Origin: Tildeniella torsiva UHER 1998/13D
GTDB taxonomy: Bacteria > Cyanobacteriota > Cyanobacteriia > Phormidesmidales > Phormidesmidaceae
Direction: 5' to 3'
Length of the DNA stretch: 64,000 nucleotides
Assembly: GCA_019358835.1 (NCBI GenBank)
Contig: JAHHIH010000007.1
Coordinates: 161,673 to 225,672, forward strand
The position numbers and the translations under genes were made by a program. Every line of letters begins with the position of its first letter. Positions within the stretch are counted from its first letter, which is position 1. The notes under the pieces were generated by a model. That model was not told where the DNA came from. It ran no database searches and was given only the letters and a program-made list of their open reading frames with translations. Shown piece after piece: positions 46,044 to 54,778 of the stretch.

Positions 46044-46421
46044 TCAGGATGGCTTAACCTGGGCATAGCTGGCGTAGGCCTTTTTATAGTCGCCCAGGCG
46101 CTGCTGAGCTACCCCCTGATAGAGCCACCCCTGGGGATGATCGGGGGCGATCGCCAAAATCTGCTCAGCTACGTCCAGCGCCTGTCGAGGTTGCTCTAGA
46201 TGAATCAAGCACACTGCTTGGTAAACCAGCGCTGCCACCTGGTCAGGGGCAAGAATTGCCGCCTCTTGAAAACACCGTAGGGCGCGCTCGTAGGCCCCAG
46301 CATTAGCTAAAGCTTCTCCCTCCCCATACCACTGCCCAAAGGAACCGTCCTGAAGGGATGACGGGTTTACCACTTTGGATTCGAGGGCCGAGGGCATACC
46401 TTTGGGGGCAGTAGACTTCAT
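46044..46421 (-). CDS. TPR repeat protein
   Basis: A 125-residue protein with about two to three TPR units (GEALANAGAYERALRCFQEA, AALVYQAVCLIHLEQPRQAL, GWLYQGVAQQRLGDYKKAY). No signal peptide or catalytic domain is present. The N-terminal about 20 residues (SALESKVVNPSS region) are not TPR-like, and an internal Met at residue 10 is an alternative start. It is likely a small protein-protein adaptor of unknown partner. Confidence 0.7.
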   Translation of the reverse strand: MKSTAPKGMPSALESKVVNPSSLQDGSFGQWYGEGEALANAGAYERALRCFQEAAILAPDQVAALVYQAVCLIHLEQPRQALDVAEQILAIAPDHPQGWLYQGVAQQRLGDYKKAYASYAQVKPS

Positions 46422-46769
46422 AACTCAGCGTGCGCATAATACAGCAATCACAGCATTCCCTGCCGCCGGCGAGATAGCCCATCGCGGGGAATTGCTTAAG
46501 CCATAACCTCAGCGACAGGTGCGGGAACTTTTAGCCTGCCAATCGCGACGGTCTGAACGACTTTCCAAAGTCTATCGGCCTGCCCGAGGAGAATTCTCTG
46601 CCTGTCGTATAAGTTTACGTCTCGGCCCAAAGGGTGATTATCTCGCTAGGGTAGGTAGATGGAAATGGTCAAACCCTTGCGCTTCAAGCATCAAGCCTAG
46701 GGAAGGGCCAGTTTGGCGGCAGAGGTTCTGGTTAAAGGATATTTCGCCATGTAAAGCAATGTTACAGAA

Positions 46770-46799
46770 ATGCTGTCATGACAGCATGCTGGCTTGACA
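46770..46799 (+). promoter_or_regulatory. Perfect palindrome and direct repeat before the RHH-ycf46 cluster
   Basis: The 18-bp perfect palindrome ATGCTGTCATGACAGCAT (46770-46787) is followed by another TGACAGC half-site (46795-46801). This makes three TGACAGC-type half-sites, two of them 16 bp apart. It overlaps the -35 element of the promoter at 46794-46822, as expected of an operator. Confidence 0.65.
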
Positions 46800-46822
46800 G
46801 CTTAGGGCACCCCGCTTAAGGT
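46794..46822 (+). promoter_or_regulatory. Sigma-70-type promoter for the RHH gene
   Basis: The -35 TTGACA (46794-46799), a 17-bp spacer and -10 TAAGGT (46817-46822) lie about 39 bp before the ATG of the RHH gene. The -35 is perfect and the -10 moderate. An inverted repeat GGTGAC/GTCACC (46820-46825 and 46837-46842) spans the probable start site. Confidence 0.6.
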
Positions 46823-46860
46823 GACTACATACCCGGGTCACCCCTATTTAGAAAAGCGCT

Positions 46861-47220
46861 ATGGAAGAGCAGAAAGCTACTAAGGTCACGCTGTATTTAC
46901 CTCCCGACCTGCACCGTCAGTTAAAGATTCGTTCTGCTGTTGAGGGCGAGGCCATGTCTTCCATAGCTAAGCGTGCCATCGATTTTTACCTGGCCCACAG
47001 TGATGTGGTAGCTGAGAGTCTAGAGTCTTCCTTTGGTCAGACCCATCGCATCCATAGCTGTCCAAGCTGCGCATCGTCTGTGGTGCTGCGTGAGAACGAA
47101 TTGGTTGAGATAGCTGAGGTTGTCGGTTCATCCCAGGGCAGCACTTTAGATGATGCCATCGTGCCCGAGGTCGTCGCTACTCCTGGTGCCCGTGGGGAAG
47201 GAGAGTTGGTTGTTTGCTAG
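46861..47220 (+). CDS. Ribbon-helix-helix protein
   Basis: A 119-residue protein. The N-terminal part (KATKVTLYLPPDLHRQLKIR ... AMSSIAKRAIDFYLAH, about 5-52) fits a CopG/MetJ ribbon-helix-helix DNA-binding fold. A CPSC motif (residues about 63-66, HSCPSCASS) follows, then an acidic disordered tail. It precedes ycf46 by 78 bp on the same strand. The palindromic site upstream suggests autoregulation (inference). It may correspond to the gene preceding slr0374 in the Synechocystis stress-responsive cluster. Confidence 0.75.
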   Translation: MEEQKATKVTLYLPPDLHRQLKIRSAVEGEAMSSIAKRAIDFYLAHSDVVAESLESSFGQTHRIHSCPSCASSVVLRENELVEIAEVVGSSQGSTLDDAIVPEVVATPGARGEGELVVC

Positions 47221-47298
47221 GTACAGATTTGGCTGTGCTGGCTGTAGTTAGCTAGACAGCAGGTTCACTGCCCCACACGCCTGAGAAGGGATTTGGTC

Positions 47299-48831
47299 AT
47301 GCGAGAGGATTTGAATGTACTGGTACAAGCCCAATATCCTCTGATCTATTTGGTCACCTTCGAGGAAGAGCGGGCTGAGCAAACTATCGCCGCCGTAGCT
47401 CGTCATCTTGCAAAAGATCCTGAGATTAAGGCTCCTATGAGGGTCTTTACTTGGACGATGACGCGAGGCATGGTTGAGGTCGGTGCTCAAGGCGCAGGTA
47501 CCCAAAACAACAACACGGTTTCCCCTGAGGCAGCGGTAGAGTGGGTGATCCGCCAGCGAGAGCCCGGAATCTTCATCTTCAAGGATCTACACCCGTTCAA
47601 AGATTCTCCTGCAGTAACTCGCTGCTTGCGCGACTCCATCGTGGCGCTCAAGGGCACTCGCAAGACCATCGTGTTGATGTCTCCAATTCAAGAAATCCCC
47701 ATCGAGCTTGAGAAAGAGGTTGTCCTGCTCGACTTCCCTCTGCCCGATATGGCGGAACTCGACGAAGTGCTCTCTACCGAAATGAACCGCGCTCGTGGCA
47801 ACAGCATCTCTACCGAAGAGCGCGAAAAGCTTCTGAAGGCGGCTTTAGGCCTTACCCGCGACGAGGCTGAGAAAGTCTACCGCAAGGCCCGAGTGATGGC
47901 TAAGCGCCTCACCGCTGAAGAGGTTGATATTGTTCTCTCCGAGAAGAAGCAGCTCATTCGCCGCAACGGCATTCTTGAATTTATGGATGTGGATGAGACT
48001 CTAGACTCCGTAGGTGGTCTCGAAGAACTCAAGCACTGGCTTCAGCAGCGCTCCGATGCCTTTACTGAGCGGGCGCGGGAGTACGGCCTTCCCCAACCAA
48101 AGGGCATGCTGATCCTGGGGGTGCCGGGCTGCGGCAAGTCGCTAATTGCTAAAACTACCTCTCGGCTCTGGGGTCTGCCTCTTCTGCGCCTCGACCTGGG
48201 CCGAGTGTACGATGGCTCTACAGTGGGTCGTTCTGAGGCCAACCTGCGCAACGCTTTGCGCACTGCCGAATCGATTTCTCCTGCCATTTTATTTATCGAT
48301 GAAATTGATAAGGCCTTTGGTGGAGCAGGCGGATCCTCCGACTCCGATGGGGGAACCTCAAGCAGAATCTTTGGCACCTTCCTAACCTGGATGCAGGAGA
48401 AAACCTCGCCGGTGTTTGTCATGGCTACGGCCAACCGGGTTGAAAAGCTGCCTGGCGAGTTTCTACGCAAGGGCCGGTTTGATGAGATCTTCTTCGTTGA
48501 CTTGCCCAATGCTGAAGAGCGCAAGGATATTTTTCAAATCCATCTGCAAAAGCGCCGTCGCGACATTGAGCGCTTTGACCTTGACCAGTTGACTAAGGTC
48601 TGCGATGGGTTTTCTGGAGCTGAAATCGAGCAAGGACTGATTTCGGCCATGTATGAAGCGTTTGCCCAAGGACGTGAATTCACTCAGCTCGACATTATTG
48701 CGGCCATTCGCGCCACGATGCCGCTGTCGAAGACGATGAGTGAGCAGGTGACCGCTCTGCGGGATTGGGCCCGCCAGCGGGCGCGTCCGGCGGCAGCCTC
48801 CGTCGCTGAGTATCAGCGGATGGAGTTCTAA
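47299..48831 (+). CDS. ycf46: Ycf46-type AAA+ ATPase
   Basis: A 510-residue AAA+ protein of the Ycf46/Slr0374 family. A long N-terminal domain (about 1-225) precedes the AAA module: Walker A GVPGCGKSL (about 274-282), Walker B AILFIDEIDKAFGG, sensor MATANRV and arginine finger region EFLRKGRFDE. The family has been linked to stress response and regulation of CO2 uptake in Synechocystis. The ATG at 47299 has GAGAAGGG upstream and is preferred over a TTG two codons earlier. It lies between the RHH gene and ycf35. The N-terminal domain lacks other enzymatic motifs. Confidence 0.92.
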   Translation: MREDLNVLVQAQYPLIYLVTFEEERAEQTIAAVARHLAKDPEIKAPMRVFTWTMTRGMVEVGAQGAGTQNNNTVSPEAAVEWVIRQREPGIFIFKDLHPFKDSPAVTRCLRDSIVALKGTRKTIVLMSPIQEIPIELEKEVVLLDFPLPDMAELDEVLSTEMNRARGNSISTEEREKLLKAALGLTRDEAEKVYRKARVMAKRLTAEEVDIVLSEKKQLIRRNGILEFMDVDETLDSVGGLEELKHWLQQRSDAFTERAREYGLPQPKGMLILGVPGCGKSLIAKTTSRLWGLPLLRLDLGRVYDGSTVGRSEANLRNALRTAESISPAILFIDEIDKAFGGAGGSSDSDGGTSSRIFGTFLTWMQEKTSPVFVMATANRVEKLPGEFLRKGRFDEIFFVDLPNAEERKDIFQIHLQKRRRDIERFDLDQLTKVCDGFSGAEIEQGLISAMYEAFAQGREFTQLDIIAAIRATMPLSKTMSEQVTALRDWARQRARPAAASVAEYQRMEF

Positions 48832-48836
48832 AGGCT

Positions 48837-48861
48837 TTCCTCCCGGCGGTATCCGGGGGAA
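48837..48861. other. Hairpin between ycf46 and ycf35
   Basis: TTCCTCCCGG (48837-48846) can pair with CCGGGGGAA (48853-48861) with one bulged base, just after the ycf46 stop. There is no T-tract. It is followed by GCTAGCGTTTGCTAGC (a second small hairpin). It may reduce read-through or stabilise the ycf46 mRNA. Confidence 0.4.
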
Positions 48862-48967
48862 GGGCTAGCGTTTGCTAGCAGTTGGTATCCAGATAGCCCG
48901 TGGCTAACTGGTTTTGTCTCTCTCAAACCTCGTTGTCTCTCTCAATTTCCCTACAGGAGGAAACACC

Positions 48968-49318
48968 ATGTCTCACTTCAGCACCCTTCGCACCAAAGTG
49001 ACCGATGCTGAGATTCTCAAGCAGTCGCTGGCTGACTTGGGGATTGCCACTAAGACCGAAGCCGATGTTCGCGGTTACAACGGCCAGCGTGTGCGCGCCG
49101 ACCTTGTCGCCGTTCTGGATGGTGAGTACGATCTGGGTTGGTCTCGTAATGCCGATGGCTCCTTCGATCTAATCGCTGACCTCTGGGGTGTGGCCAAAAA
49201 GCACAACCAGACTGAGCTGATCAACTCCATTAACCAAAAGTACGCGGTCAACAAGACCCTGGCTGAGGTTAAGCGTCCTGGCCTGCAAAACGCCAACGTT
49301 AAGCTGGTGCTTCAGTAA
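48968..49318 (+). CDS. ycf35: Ycf35 family protein (DUF1257)
   Basis: A 116-residue DUF1257/Ycf35 protein, starting MSHFSTLRTKVTDAEILKQS. The family is conserved in cyanobacteria and red-algal plastids with no known activity. CAGGAGG upstream (about 48953) supports the ATG at 48968. The motif YDLGWSRNADGSFDLIADLW is in the middle. It lies 136 bp after ycf46 and ends before a strong terminator, closing the RHH-ycf46-ycf35 cluster. Confidence 0.92.
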   Translation: MSHFSTLRTKVTDAEILKQSLADLGIATKTEADVRGYNGQRVRADLVAVLDGEYDLGWSRNADGSFDLIADLWGVAKKHNQTELINSINQKYAVNKTLAEVKRPGLQNANVKLVLQ

Positions 49319-49336
49319 GTCTGCTTCGCGTTCCCG

Positions 49337-49374
49337 AATGGGCTGGTTAGCGTGTGCTGACCAGCCCATTTTTT
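49337..49374 (+). terminator. Intrinsic terminator after ycf35
   Basis: Perfect 11-bp arms AATGGGCTGGT (49337-49347) and ACCAGCCCATT (49360-49370) are followed by a run of six T residues (49369-49374). This ends the RHH-ycf46-ycf35 transcripts. Confidence 0.93.
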
Positions 49375-49505
49375 GTATTCAGAGTCGGTAGTGTTCTGCC
49401 GCCGGGCCAGATTACACTAACGGAGTAATCCGATCGCCAAGGTGGACGATCGCCCCTGATCTATCTCTATCTCCCCAGCATCGGGGTTCAGTGGTCTAGC
49501 CTGGT

Positions 49506-50393
49506 ATGTCGCCCATCCACCCCTCTGACCTGTCGGCCCTGCACGAACTATTGATAGCTTGTGGTGACTACGCCAGTCAGCAGCCCAAACATTCCTTTCA
49601 AGTGTTTGAGAAGGGCGTTGATGACTATGTCACTACGGTAGATCAGCTGCTAGATCGAAAATTACTGACGGGGATGCAGGCGATCTTTCCTAAGGATGGG
49701 ATTATCACTGAGGAAAATCGGGCCACTGCGCGGCAGTTTCATCAGGATGACAGTTCGGAAGCCGTCGGGGCGCATCGCGTTCTCTGGTTTGTCGATCCTA
49801 TTGATGGCACGGATGACTTTATTCAGGGGCGAGACCATTACTCAGTGATGGTGGGCCGGGTGATAGGTGGCGTCCCCCAAGCGGGCTGGATCTATGCGCC
49901 GGTCGCGAGGCATCTGGTGTGGGGTGGCCCTGGCTGGGGATTGTTTGAGCAAACAGACGATGGCGAGCCCCAGGTTTTAACGCCTAAAGAGCCGGTTTTT
50001 GACCCGACTCAGGCCTGGTCTATGGTGATTGGCGATAAGGATGAGCGCCGGTTTGGCGATGCGATCGCCTGTCGTTTTCCCACGGTTCAGTTTCTCTCCC
50101 TGGGCAGCTTTGGACTCAAGGTGCTGGCCGTGATTACGGGCCAGGCTGGCCTATATATCTACCTCAACGGTCGCGTCAAGCTGTGGGATACCACTGGCCC
50201 TCTGGCTCTGGCTGAGGCGGCGGGTCTGGTCTGCTGCGACCTGGCCGGACGGCCCATTCGGTTTACGGAACCCGATGTGGATCCCCAGACGCTGGCTCAC
50301 CGTCAGCCCATTGTGGTGGGCTGGCCCAGCTATGTGGAAGCGCTGCGATCGCCCCTCAATGCCGTTGCCCAGGCGATCGGGCTGCCTAGATAG
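49506..50393 (+). CDS. Inositol-monophosphatase / CysQ-like phosphatase
   Basis: A 295-residue lithium-sensitive-type phosphatase of the IMPase/FBPase fold. Metal-binding motifs are visible: EEN (about 70-72), VDPIDGTDDFIQG (about 98-110) and the C-terminal WDTTGPLALAEAAG. CysQ-like members hydrolyse 3'-phosphoadenosine 5'-phosphate from sulfate assimilation; inositol or fructose phosphates are alternatives. Length is near typical for CysQ. Confidence 0.85.
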   Translation: MSPIHPSDLSALHELLIACGDYASQQPKHSFQVFEKGVDDYVTTVDQLLDRKLLTGMQAIFPKDGIITEENRATARQFHQDDSSEAVGAHRVLWFVDPIDGTDDFIQGRDHYSVMVGRVIGGVPQAGWIYAPVARHLVWGGPGWGLFEQTDDGEPQVLTPKEPVFDPTQAWSMVIGDKDERRFGDAIACRFPTVQFLSLGSFGLKVLAVITGQAGLYIYLNGRVKLWDTTGPLALAEAAGLVCCDLAGRPIRFTEPDVDPQTLAHRQPIVVGWPSYVEALRSPLNAVAQAIGLPR

Positions 50394-50491
50394 CGCGACT
50401 GCTTCGGCCTGCTCAAAATTCTGGGTACCATGAACAGGTACAGTCTGGTCGTTGGGCTTGCCCCACCAGCCCTGAACGTCACCCCCTAACC

Positions 50492-51184
50492 ATGCCTTTT
50501 ATGCAAGCCGATACGCTGAGCGAACAATATTCTCTTTTTCAGGCGGCGAGCCCCGAGACTGTGGAGTGGCTGTTGTCTGTAGCTACCCACCACGACTACC
50601 CTGCCGATCGGGCGGTGGTGATGGAAGATGCCTGGGGAAACGCCGTCTACTTCATTCAAGCAGGCTGGGTTAAAGTCCGCCGCCATGCTGAAGATAGCTC
50701 GATCACGCTGGCAGTGCTGGGCCAAGGCGATTTCTTTGGCGAGATGGCCATCCTTGATGAGTCGCCTCGCTCCACCGATGTCGTGGCCATGACCGCCGTT
50801 AAGCTGATGAGTATCTCAGCCCAGCGGTTTCTGCAAACCCTGTTCAAAGATCCCCAGCTCCATCATCGGCTGCTGCAAATTATGGTGCAGCGGTTGCGCC
50901 AAACCAATCTGCGTTTCCAGCTGCGTCATCAGCCCCCTGCCGTCAAGCTGGCCAACACCCTAACGGCTATCCAAGAGGCCTACGGTGAGCCGGTAGAAGA
51001 TGGCGTCGATCTGTTCAACATTCCCCGCAAAGACTTGGCTGACTTGGCCGACATCACCCCCGACGAAGCTGACAAGATTATGGCTAAGCTGGCCGAAAAG
51101 GGCTGGATTTTTGAAGACAACGCGCGATCGGTGCTGCGCCTCAAAAATACTCGCCAGCTCGCCCACTTAGCCGGGCGGCTCTAG
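50492..51184 (+). CDS. Crp/Fnr family transcriptional regulator
   Basis: A 230-residue regulator with an N-terminal cyclic-nucleotide-binding beta roll (about 20-130) containing GDFFGEMAILDESPRSTDVV, which matches the phosphate-binding cassette of cAMP sensors. A dimerisation helix and C-terminal winged helix follow (FNIPRKDLADLADITPDEADK). It resembles SyCRP1-like proteins, but SyCRP1 identity is not proven. The Met at residue 4 is an alternative start. Confidence 0.85.
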   Translation: MPFMQADTLSEQYSLFQAASPETVEWLLSVATHHDYPADRAVVMEDAWGNAVYFIQAGWVKVRRHAEDSSITLAVLGQGDFFGEMAILDESPRSTDVVAMTAVKLMSISAQRFLQTLFKDPQLHHRLLQIMVQRLRQTNLRFQLRHQPPAVKLANTLTAIQEAYGEPVEDGVDLFNIPRKDLADLADITPDEADKIMAKLAEKGWIFEDNARSVLRLKNTRQLAHLAGRL

Positions 51185-51304
51185 CGATCGCCCTTTACCT
51201 GACCGAATTTGTAGAGATTGCTAAAGTTAGCTAGCGTCGCTAAATCTCCGTGGTAGGTTGTCATCATCAGCTGCCCGACGTAGTTCACTACCCCGGATAT
51301 TGCT

Positions 51305-51793
51305 ATGCCTATTCAGCCTCCCCTGCCGCCGTCCATCAGCCCTAGCCAAATGACCCTGCTACGCATTGCGTCAACTATGGCCTGGAGTGACGGTCATTTG
51401 GCCGATGAAGAAGTGGATGTCATGCTCGATCAGTTCAGTCGTCTGTTTGCTAGCGATGCTAGGCAGCAGGCCGCGCTGCGCGATGAGTTACGCGACTATT
51501 TGATGCAAAACTTGCCCCTCGAAGAGCTGGTGCCTAAGCTCACCCGCCCAGCTGAGCGAGAGCTGGTGCTTAAACTGGGCCGTCAGGTCATTAGCGCTAG
51601 CGCCCGTACCCCTGGTGAAGAGCTGATCAACCAGGAAGAAGCCGACGCCTACGCCCGTCTGGTGTCGTTGCTCAACTTACCCGATGACGTAGTAGAGCGC
51701 ATTGAGCAAGACAGCAACGCATCAGACTCCGATCACGACAGCCTGATTGAGCAGCTTGCGGCCGAGTTAAAGAGCTTTGCCCAAGGGAGTTGA
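51305..51793 (+). CDS. TerB family protein
   Basis: A 162-residue all-helical protein with a TerB-like domain (LLRIASTMAWSDGHLADEEV and a matching acidic pair later in the protein). TerB domains bind metal ions through conserved Asp/Glu and are best known from tellurite-resistance operons, but solitary cyanobacterial members have no established role. It is followed by the second copy of the 95-bp element, then nadA (convergent). Confidence 0.75.
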   Translation: MPIQPPLPPSISPSQMTLLRIASTMAWSDGHLADEEVDVMLDQFSRLFASDARQQAALRDELRDYLMQNLPLEELVPKLTRPAERELVLKLGRQVISASARTPGEELINQEEADAYARLVSLLNLPDDVVERIEQDSNASDSDHDSLIEQLAAELKSFAQGS

Positions 51794-51801
51794 GGTTTAG
51801 A

Positions 51802-51896
51802 ATATCCCAACTCAAAAAATATCCTTTCCAAGGACATGAACTCGGCTCCTTAGGCCGGTCGCAGTGAAATCCCGATAGGTATTGAGTTGCAACACT
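51802..51896. repeat. 95-bp structured dispersed element, copy 2
   Basis: This element matches copy 1 (22700-22794) in length and landmarks. Its ends CAACTCAA and TTGAGTTG pair over 8 bp, and the internal hairpin is CGGC-N7-GCCG. The outermost internal pair differs between copies (C-G in copy 1, U-G here), compatible with a conserved RNA stem. It fills the 114-bp gap between the convergent TerB and nadA genes. Confidence 0.65.
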
Positions 51897-51907
51897 TTTC
51901 GCTGATT

Positions 51908-52867
51908 TTACGTGCTGAGGTCTAACATTCGCTGAATTGGCTTCAGGGCTTGACGCTGTAGATCTGGATCCAAGAGAATTTCAGGTTGGCGATGCTTCAT
52001 CGCTAGGTAAAGCTTCTCCAAGGTATTGAGCCGCATGTGAGGGCACTCATTGCAAGCGCAGGAAGCCGTGGGTGGTGCTGGGATAAACACCTTGCCCGGT
52101 GCCTGCTTCTCCATCTGGTGAATGATGCCTGGTTCTGTCACCACAATGAATTCAGCCTTAGTACTCTGCTGGGCGTACTTCAGTAAAGCCGTAGTTGACC
52201 CGACAAAGTCGGCGTGGCGCAGCACGGCGGCTTCGCACTCGGGATGGGCGATTACCGCTGCATTGGGGTAATTGATCTGAAGCTGCACCAGCTTTTTTTC
52301 TGAAAACGTTTCGTGAACCATGCAGCTGCCCTGCCAAAGCACCATATCGCGCCCGGTTTGCTGCATCACGTAGCGGCCTAAGTTTTGGTCTGGGGCAAAA
52401 ATAATTTTTTGATCGGCAGGCAGCTGCTGCACAATGCTAACCGCGTTAGAACTGGTGCAAATAATATCGCTCATGGCTTTAATGGCCGCCGTGCAGTTGA
52501 TGTACGAAATTACCAGGTGGTCTGGGTGAGCGGCTTTGAACGCAGCAAAGGCATCGGGAGGGCAACTGTCTGCCAGCGAGCAGCCGGCATTGAGGTCGGG
52601 CAGCAGAACTTGCTTATCGGGGTTCAGAATTTTGGCGGTTTCGGCCATGAAGTGTACCCCCGCAAACACAATTACATCGGCACTGGTATCGGCCGCCTGG
52701 CGAGATAACCCCAGCGAATCGCCAATGTAGTCGGCTACGTCTTGAATGTCAGACTCTTGGTAGTAATGCGCCAAAACGACGGCATTTAGCTCCCGCTTGA
52801 GAGCGCCAATGGCGTCTACGAGATCGTGGGTTGGGACTGCGGCAACAGGCGAAAGGGTTGTAAACAC
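51908..52867 (-). CDS. nadA: Quinolinate synthase A
   Basis: A 319-residue [4Fe-4S] enzyme making quinolinate from iminoaspartate and dihydroxyacetone phosphate, the first committed steps of NAD synthesis. Cluster cysteines are visible in [22 protein letters not shown] and the C-terminal [12 protein letters not shown]. The substrate motifs [20 protein letters not shown] and [12 protein letters not shown] are intact. It is close to the standard length for NadA. Confidence 0.95.
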   Translation of the reverse strand: MFTTLSPVAAVPTHDLVDAIGALKRELNAVVLAHYYQESDIQDVADYIGDSLGLSRQAADTSADVIVFAGVHFMAETAKILNPDKQVLLPDLNAGCSLADSCPPDAFAAFKAAHPDHLVISYINCTAAIKAMSDIICTSSNAVSIVQQLPADQKIIFAPDQNLGRYVMQQTGRDMVLWQGSCMVHETFSEKKLVQLQINYPNAAVIAHPECEAAVLRHADFVGSTTALLKYAQQSTKAEFIVVTEPGIIHQMEKQAPGKVFIPAPPTASCACNECPHMRLNTLEKLYLAMKHRQPEILLDPDLQRQALKPIQRMLDLST

Positions 52868-53260
52868 AGGGTTATCTGGGCCAGCATAAAGGGATTTCTG
52901 AATTATAGTCTAATTCACCAAAACCCGCCACGACTGCTTCAGACCCTACTGAGTTAGGTCGGGTGCTGCGGTTAGCTGCAAGGCTGTTGCGGCAGTACAT
53001 TTGCGTCAGACGAATCCCCTGATGCCAAATTTTGCTGGCTACCCTTGGTTCCTCGGGGCGAAGGTTGTGTGTTCCTCCCGCCTACCTATAGTTGCCTTCC
53101 GGGGTACTGAGCTTGGATCGGGGGTGATTGCTTGGTCTGGCTTGTCCCTAGACAGGAACGACCCAGCCTTTGCCGACGGGCAAGATTCTCCAAACGCTAC
53201 AGAAAGTCATGGCAACTGCTAGAGCCTTGTTTTGGGGTTAGTCAGCCGCTCTAAATTGTC
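52868..53260. other. Intergenic region, 393 bp, no gene seen
   Basis: The spacer lies between nadA (its 5' side) and the end of the NblR-like gene. It contains no clear promoter palindrome, repeat or RNA. A 73-codon open frame at 53001-53222 lacks coding character. Confidence 0.5.
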
Positions 53261-54010
53261 CTAAATCAGCGATGAAGACGCTAAAGGTGCGCTAACCCGA
53301 GGGCTATGGTCGTTAGTCTCGGCAGCAACGCGCTCAACATTGAAGCGATAGCCCACATTGCGTACCGTTTGAATAATATTGGGCTGCCTTGGGTCAACCT
53401 CAATCTTCTTGCGCAGGGAGAGAATATGGGTGTCAACGGTTCTAGGATTGTCGATCGCATCGGGCCAGGCACGCCGCAGCAGATCGGTGCGGCTGAGGGG
53501 AGACCCAGCAGCCTGGGTGAGCACATATAGCAGGCTAAATTCTTGGGGCGTAAGATCGATATAGTCGCCACGAAAGTTGACGCGCCGTTGCACTAAGTCG
53601 ATGTTTAAGTCGCCGTAGGTGAGCGACGCTGGCGCACTCATAAGCCGCACGCGTCGGGTTAGCGCCTCGACTCGGGCCAAAAACTCCTGCATGCCGAAGG
53701 GCTTGGTCACGTAGTCGTCGGCACCGGCCCGGAGCCCAGTCACAATGTCGGTTTCCGTATTGCAGGCAGAGAGAATCATGATCAGGGGCTGCCCCTGGCT
53801 GTGCAGCCATTTGCACAGCTCCACACCGTCTCCATCGGGAAGCTGTGAGTCTAGAATGACCAAGTCTGGCTGTCGGCTCTGAAAAATGTCGCGGGTGCGA
53901 ACAATGTCTGCCGACTGAAAAACCCTGTAGCCAGCTTGCTGAAGATGCCAGCCCAGGAGCGATCGCAAATGGGGGTTACCCTCAATAATCTGTACCGATA
54001 CAGCGCCCAC
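53261..54010 (-). CDS. nblR: NblR-like OmpR-family response regulator
   Basis: A 249-residue regulator with a receiver domain (1-125) and OmpR winged helix (about 135-230, LTPQEFSLLYVLTQAAGS, VDTHILSLRKKIEVDPRQ). The receiver starts VQIIEGNPHLRSLLGWHLQQ. The usual pair of acidic residues near the active site is reduced to a single Glu, while the phosphoacceptor-type Asp (LDSQLPDGDG) and Lys (VTKPF) remain. NblR, the controller of phycobilisome degradation, is a known atypical regulator of this kind, and the sequence resembles it. The assignment is from pattern memory. Confidence 0.7.
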   Translation of the reverse strand: MGAVSVQIIEGNPHLRSLLGWHLQQAGYRVFQSADIVRTRDIFQSRQPDLVILDSQLPDGDGVELCKWLHSQGQPLIMILSACNTETDIVTGLRAGADDYVTKPFGMQEFLARVEALTRRVRLMSAPASLTYGDLNIDLVQRRVNFRGDYIDLTPQEFSLLYVLTQAAGSPLSRTDLLRRAWPDAIDNPRTVDTHILSLRKKIEVDPRQPNIIQTVRNVGYRFNVERVAAETNDHSPRVSAPLASSSLI

Positions 54011-54386
54011 TGGGTTTCGTTATAAACGGCAAATTTTATTTGCTAAACATAGCAAAGCCCCCTAGGGGTTTTTGTAGCTAGGGTTACCCAACCCTGGCCT
54101 AGGGTTGACGGTGAGATCGAGGGCTACTGCACAAAACGTTATCAACGGCTGAATAAATAGCAGTTTCTGGATCGATAATTTGCATAACTTAATTATAGTT
54201 TTGCTTTTGTAAGATAGAGGCTTTGGCATGCCTTTAGAGAGTCTAAAAAAAACGGAAGATTGAAATTGATTCAAGTTCCTAAAATGGCACAAAAACCCCA
54301 GTCTATGGGCCAAAAAGGTGGCTAAAAGGCGGTAGGCGCTATTTTTCCTCTAGGTAATATGGAAGGCAATTGCGTCGTTTTCAGCC
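54011..54386. other. Divergent regulatory region, 376 bp
   Basis: This AT-rich divergent region lies between nblR (minus) and the small receiver-like gene (plus). An AT-rich block with TTGCATAACTTAATTATAG lies at about 54178-54196. No RNA gene or reliable promoter box could be assigned. Confidence 0.4.
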
Positions 54387-54776
54387 ATGACCTTAATTCG
54401 TGACTATATTCTTGTGCTCGACCCAGATTGTGCTCACCATGACGACGCTCATCCCCTGGAGAGTGACTTGCAGTACCCCGTATTTGTGGCCAGCTCTACT
54501 GAGCAAGCGGTTACCCGTGTTAGGCAGGGGGCACCTTGTCTGGTGATTTTAGTCGGCAATAATTTTCAAGATTGGTCACAGCCGCTCGTCAATCAGCTGC
54601 GGCAGCACGAGCAGGCTCCTGATATGACGATTGTGGCGCTGACGGATTCGACTAGCCCGCAATGGGACTATAGCGAAGACACGCCGGGGCTAGATGGGCT
54701 ACTGGTGCAGCCTCTCAGCATGGACATTTTGCGATCGCTGGTGGAGTCTGCCTTTGCCCGCACAATCTGTCAATAA
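54387..54776 (+). CDS. Degenerate receiver-like protein
   Basis: A 129-residue protein with receiver-fold organisation: DYILVLDPDCAHHDD at the start, a central CLVILVGNNFQDWS strand where the phosphoacceptor would be, and a C-terminal LDGLLVQPLSMDIL, where Lys is replaced by Gln. The acceptor Asp and the conserved Lys are both missing, so it is probably a pseudo-receiver used for protein interaction. It is divergent from the NblR-like gene and followed by another small gene after 2 bp. Confidence 0.6.
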   Translation: MTLIRDYILVLDPDCAHHDDAHPLESDLQYPVFVASSTEQAVTRVRQGAPCLVILVGNNFQDWSQPLVNQLRQHEQAPDMTIVALTDSTSPQWDYSEDTPGLDGLLVQPLSMDILRSLVESAFARTICQ

Positions 54777-54778
54777 AC

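Noticed and set aside
53001..53222. 73-codon open frame between nadA and nblR
   Set aside because: There is no ribosome site, the composition is mixed, and there is no recognisable protein; it is likely chance.
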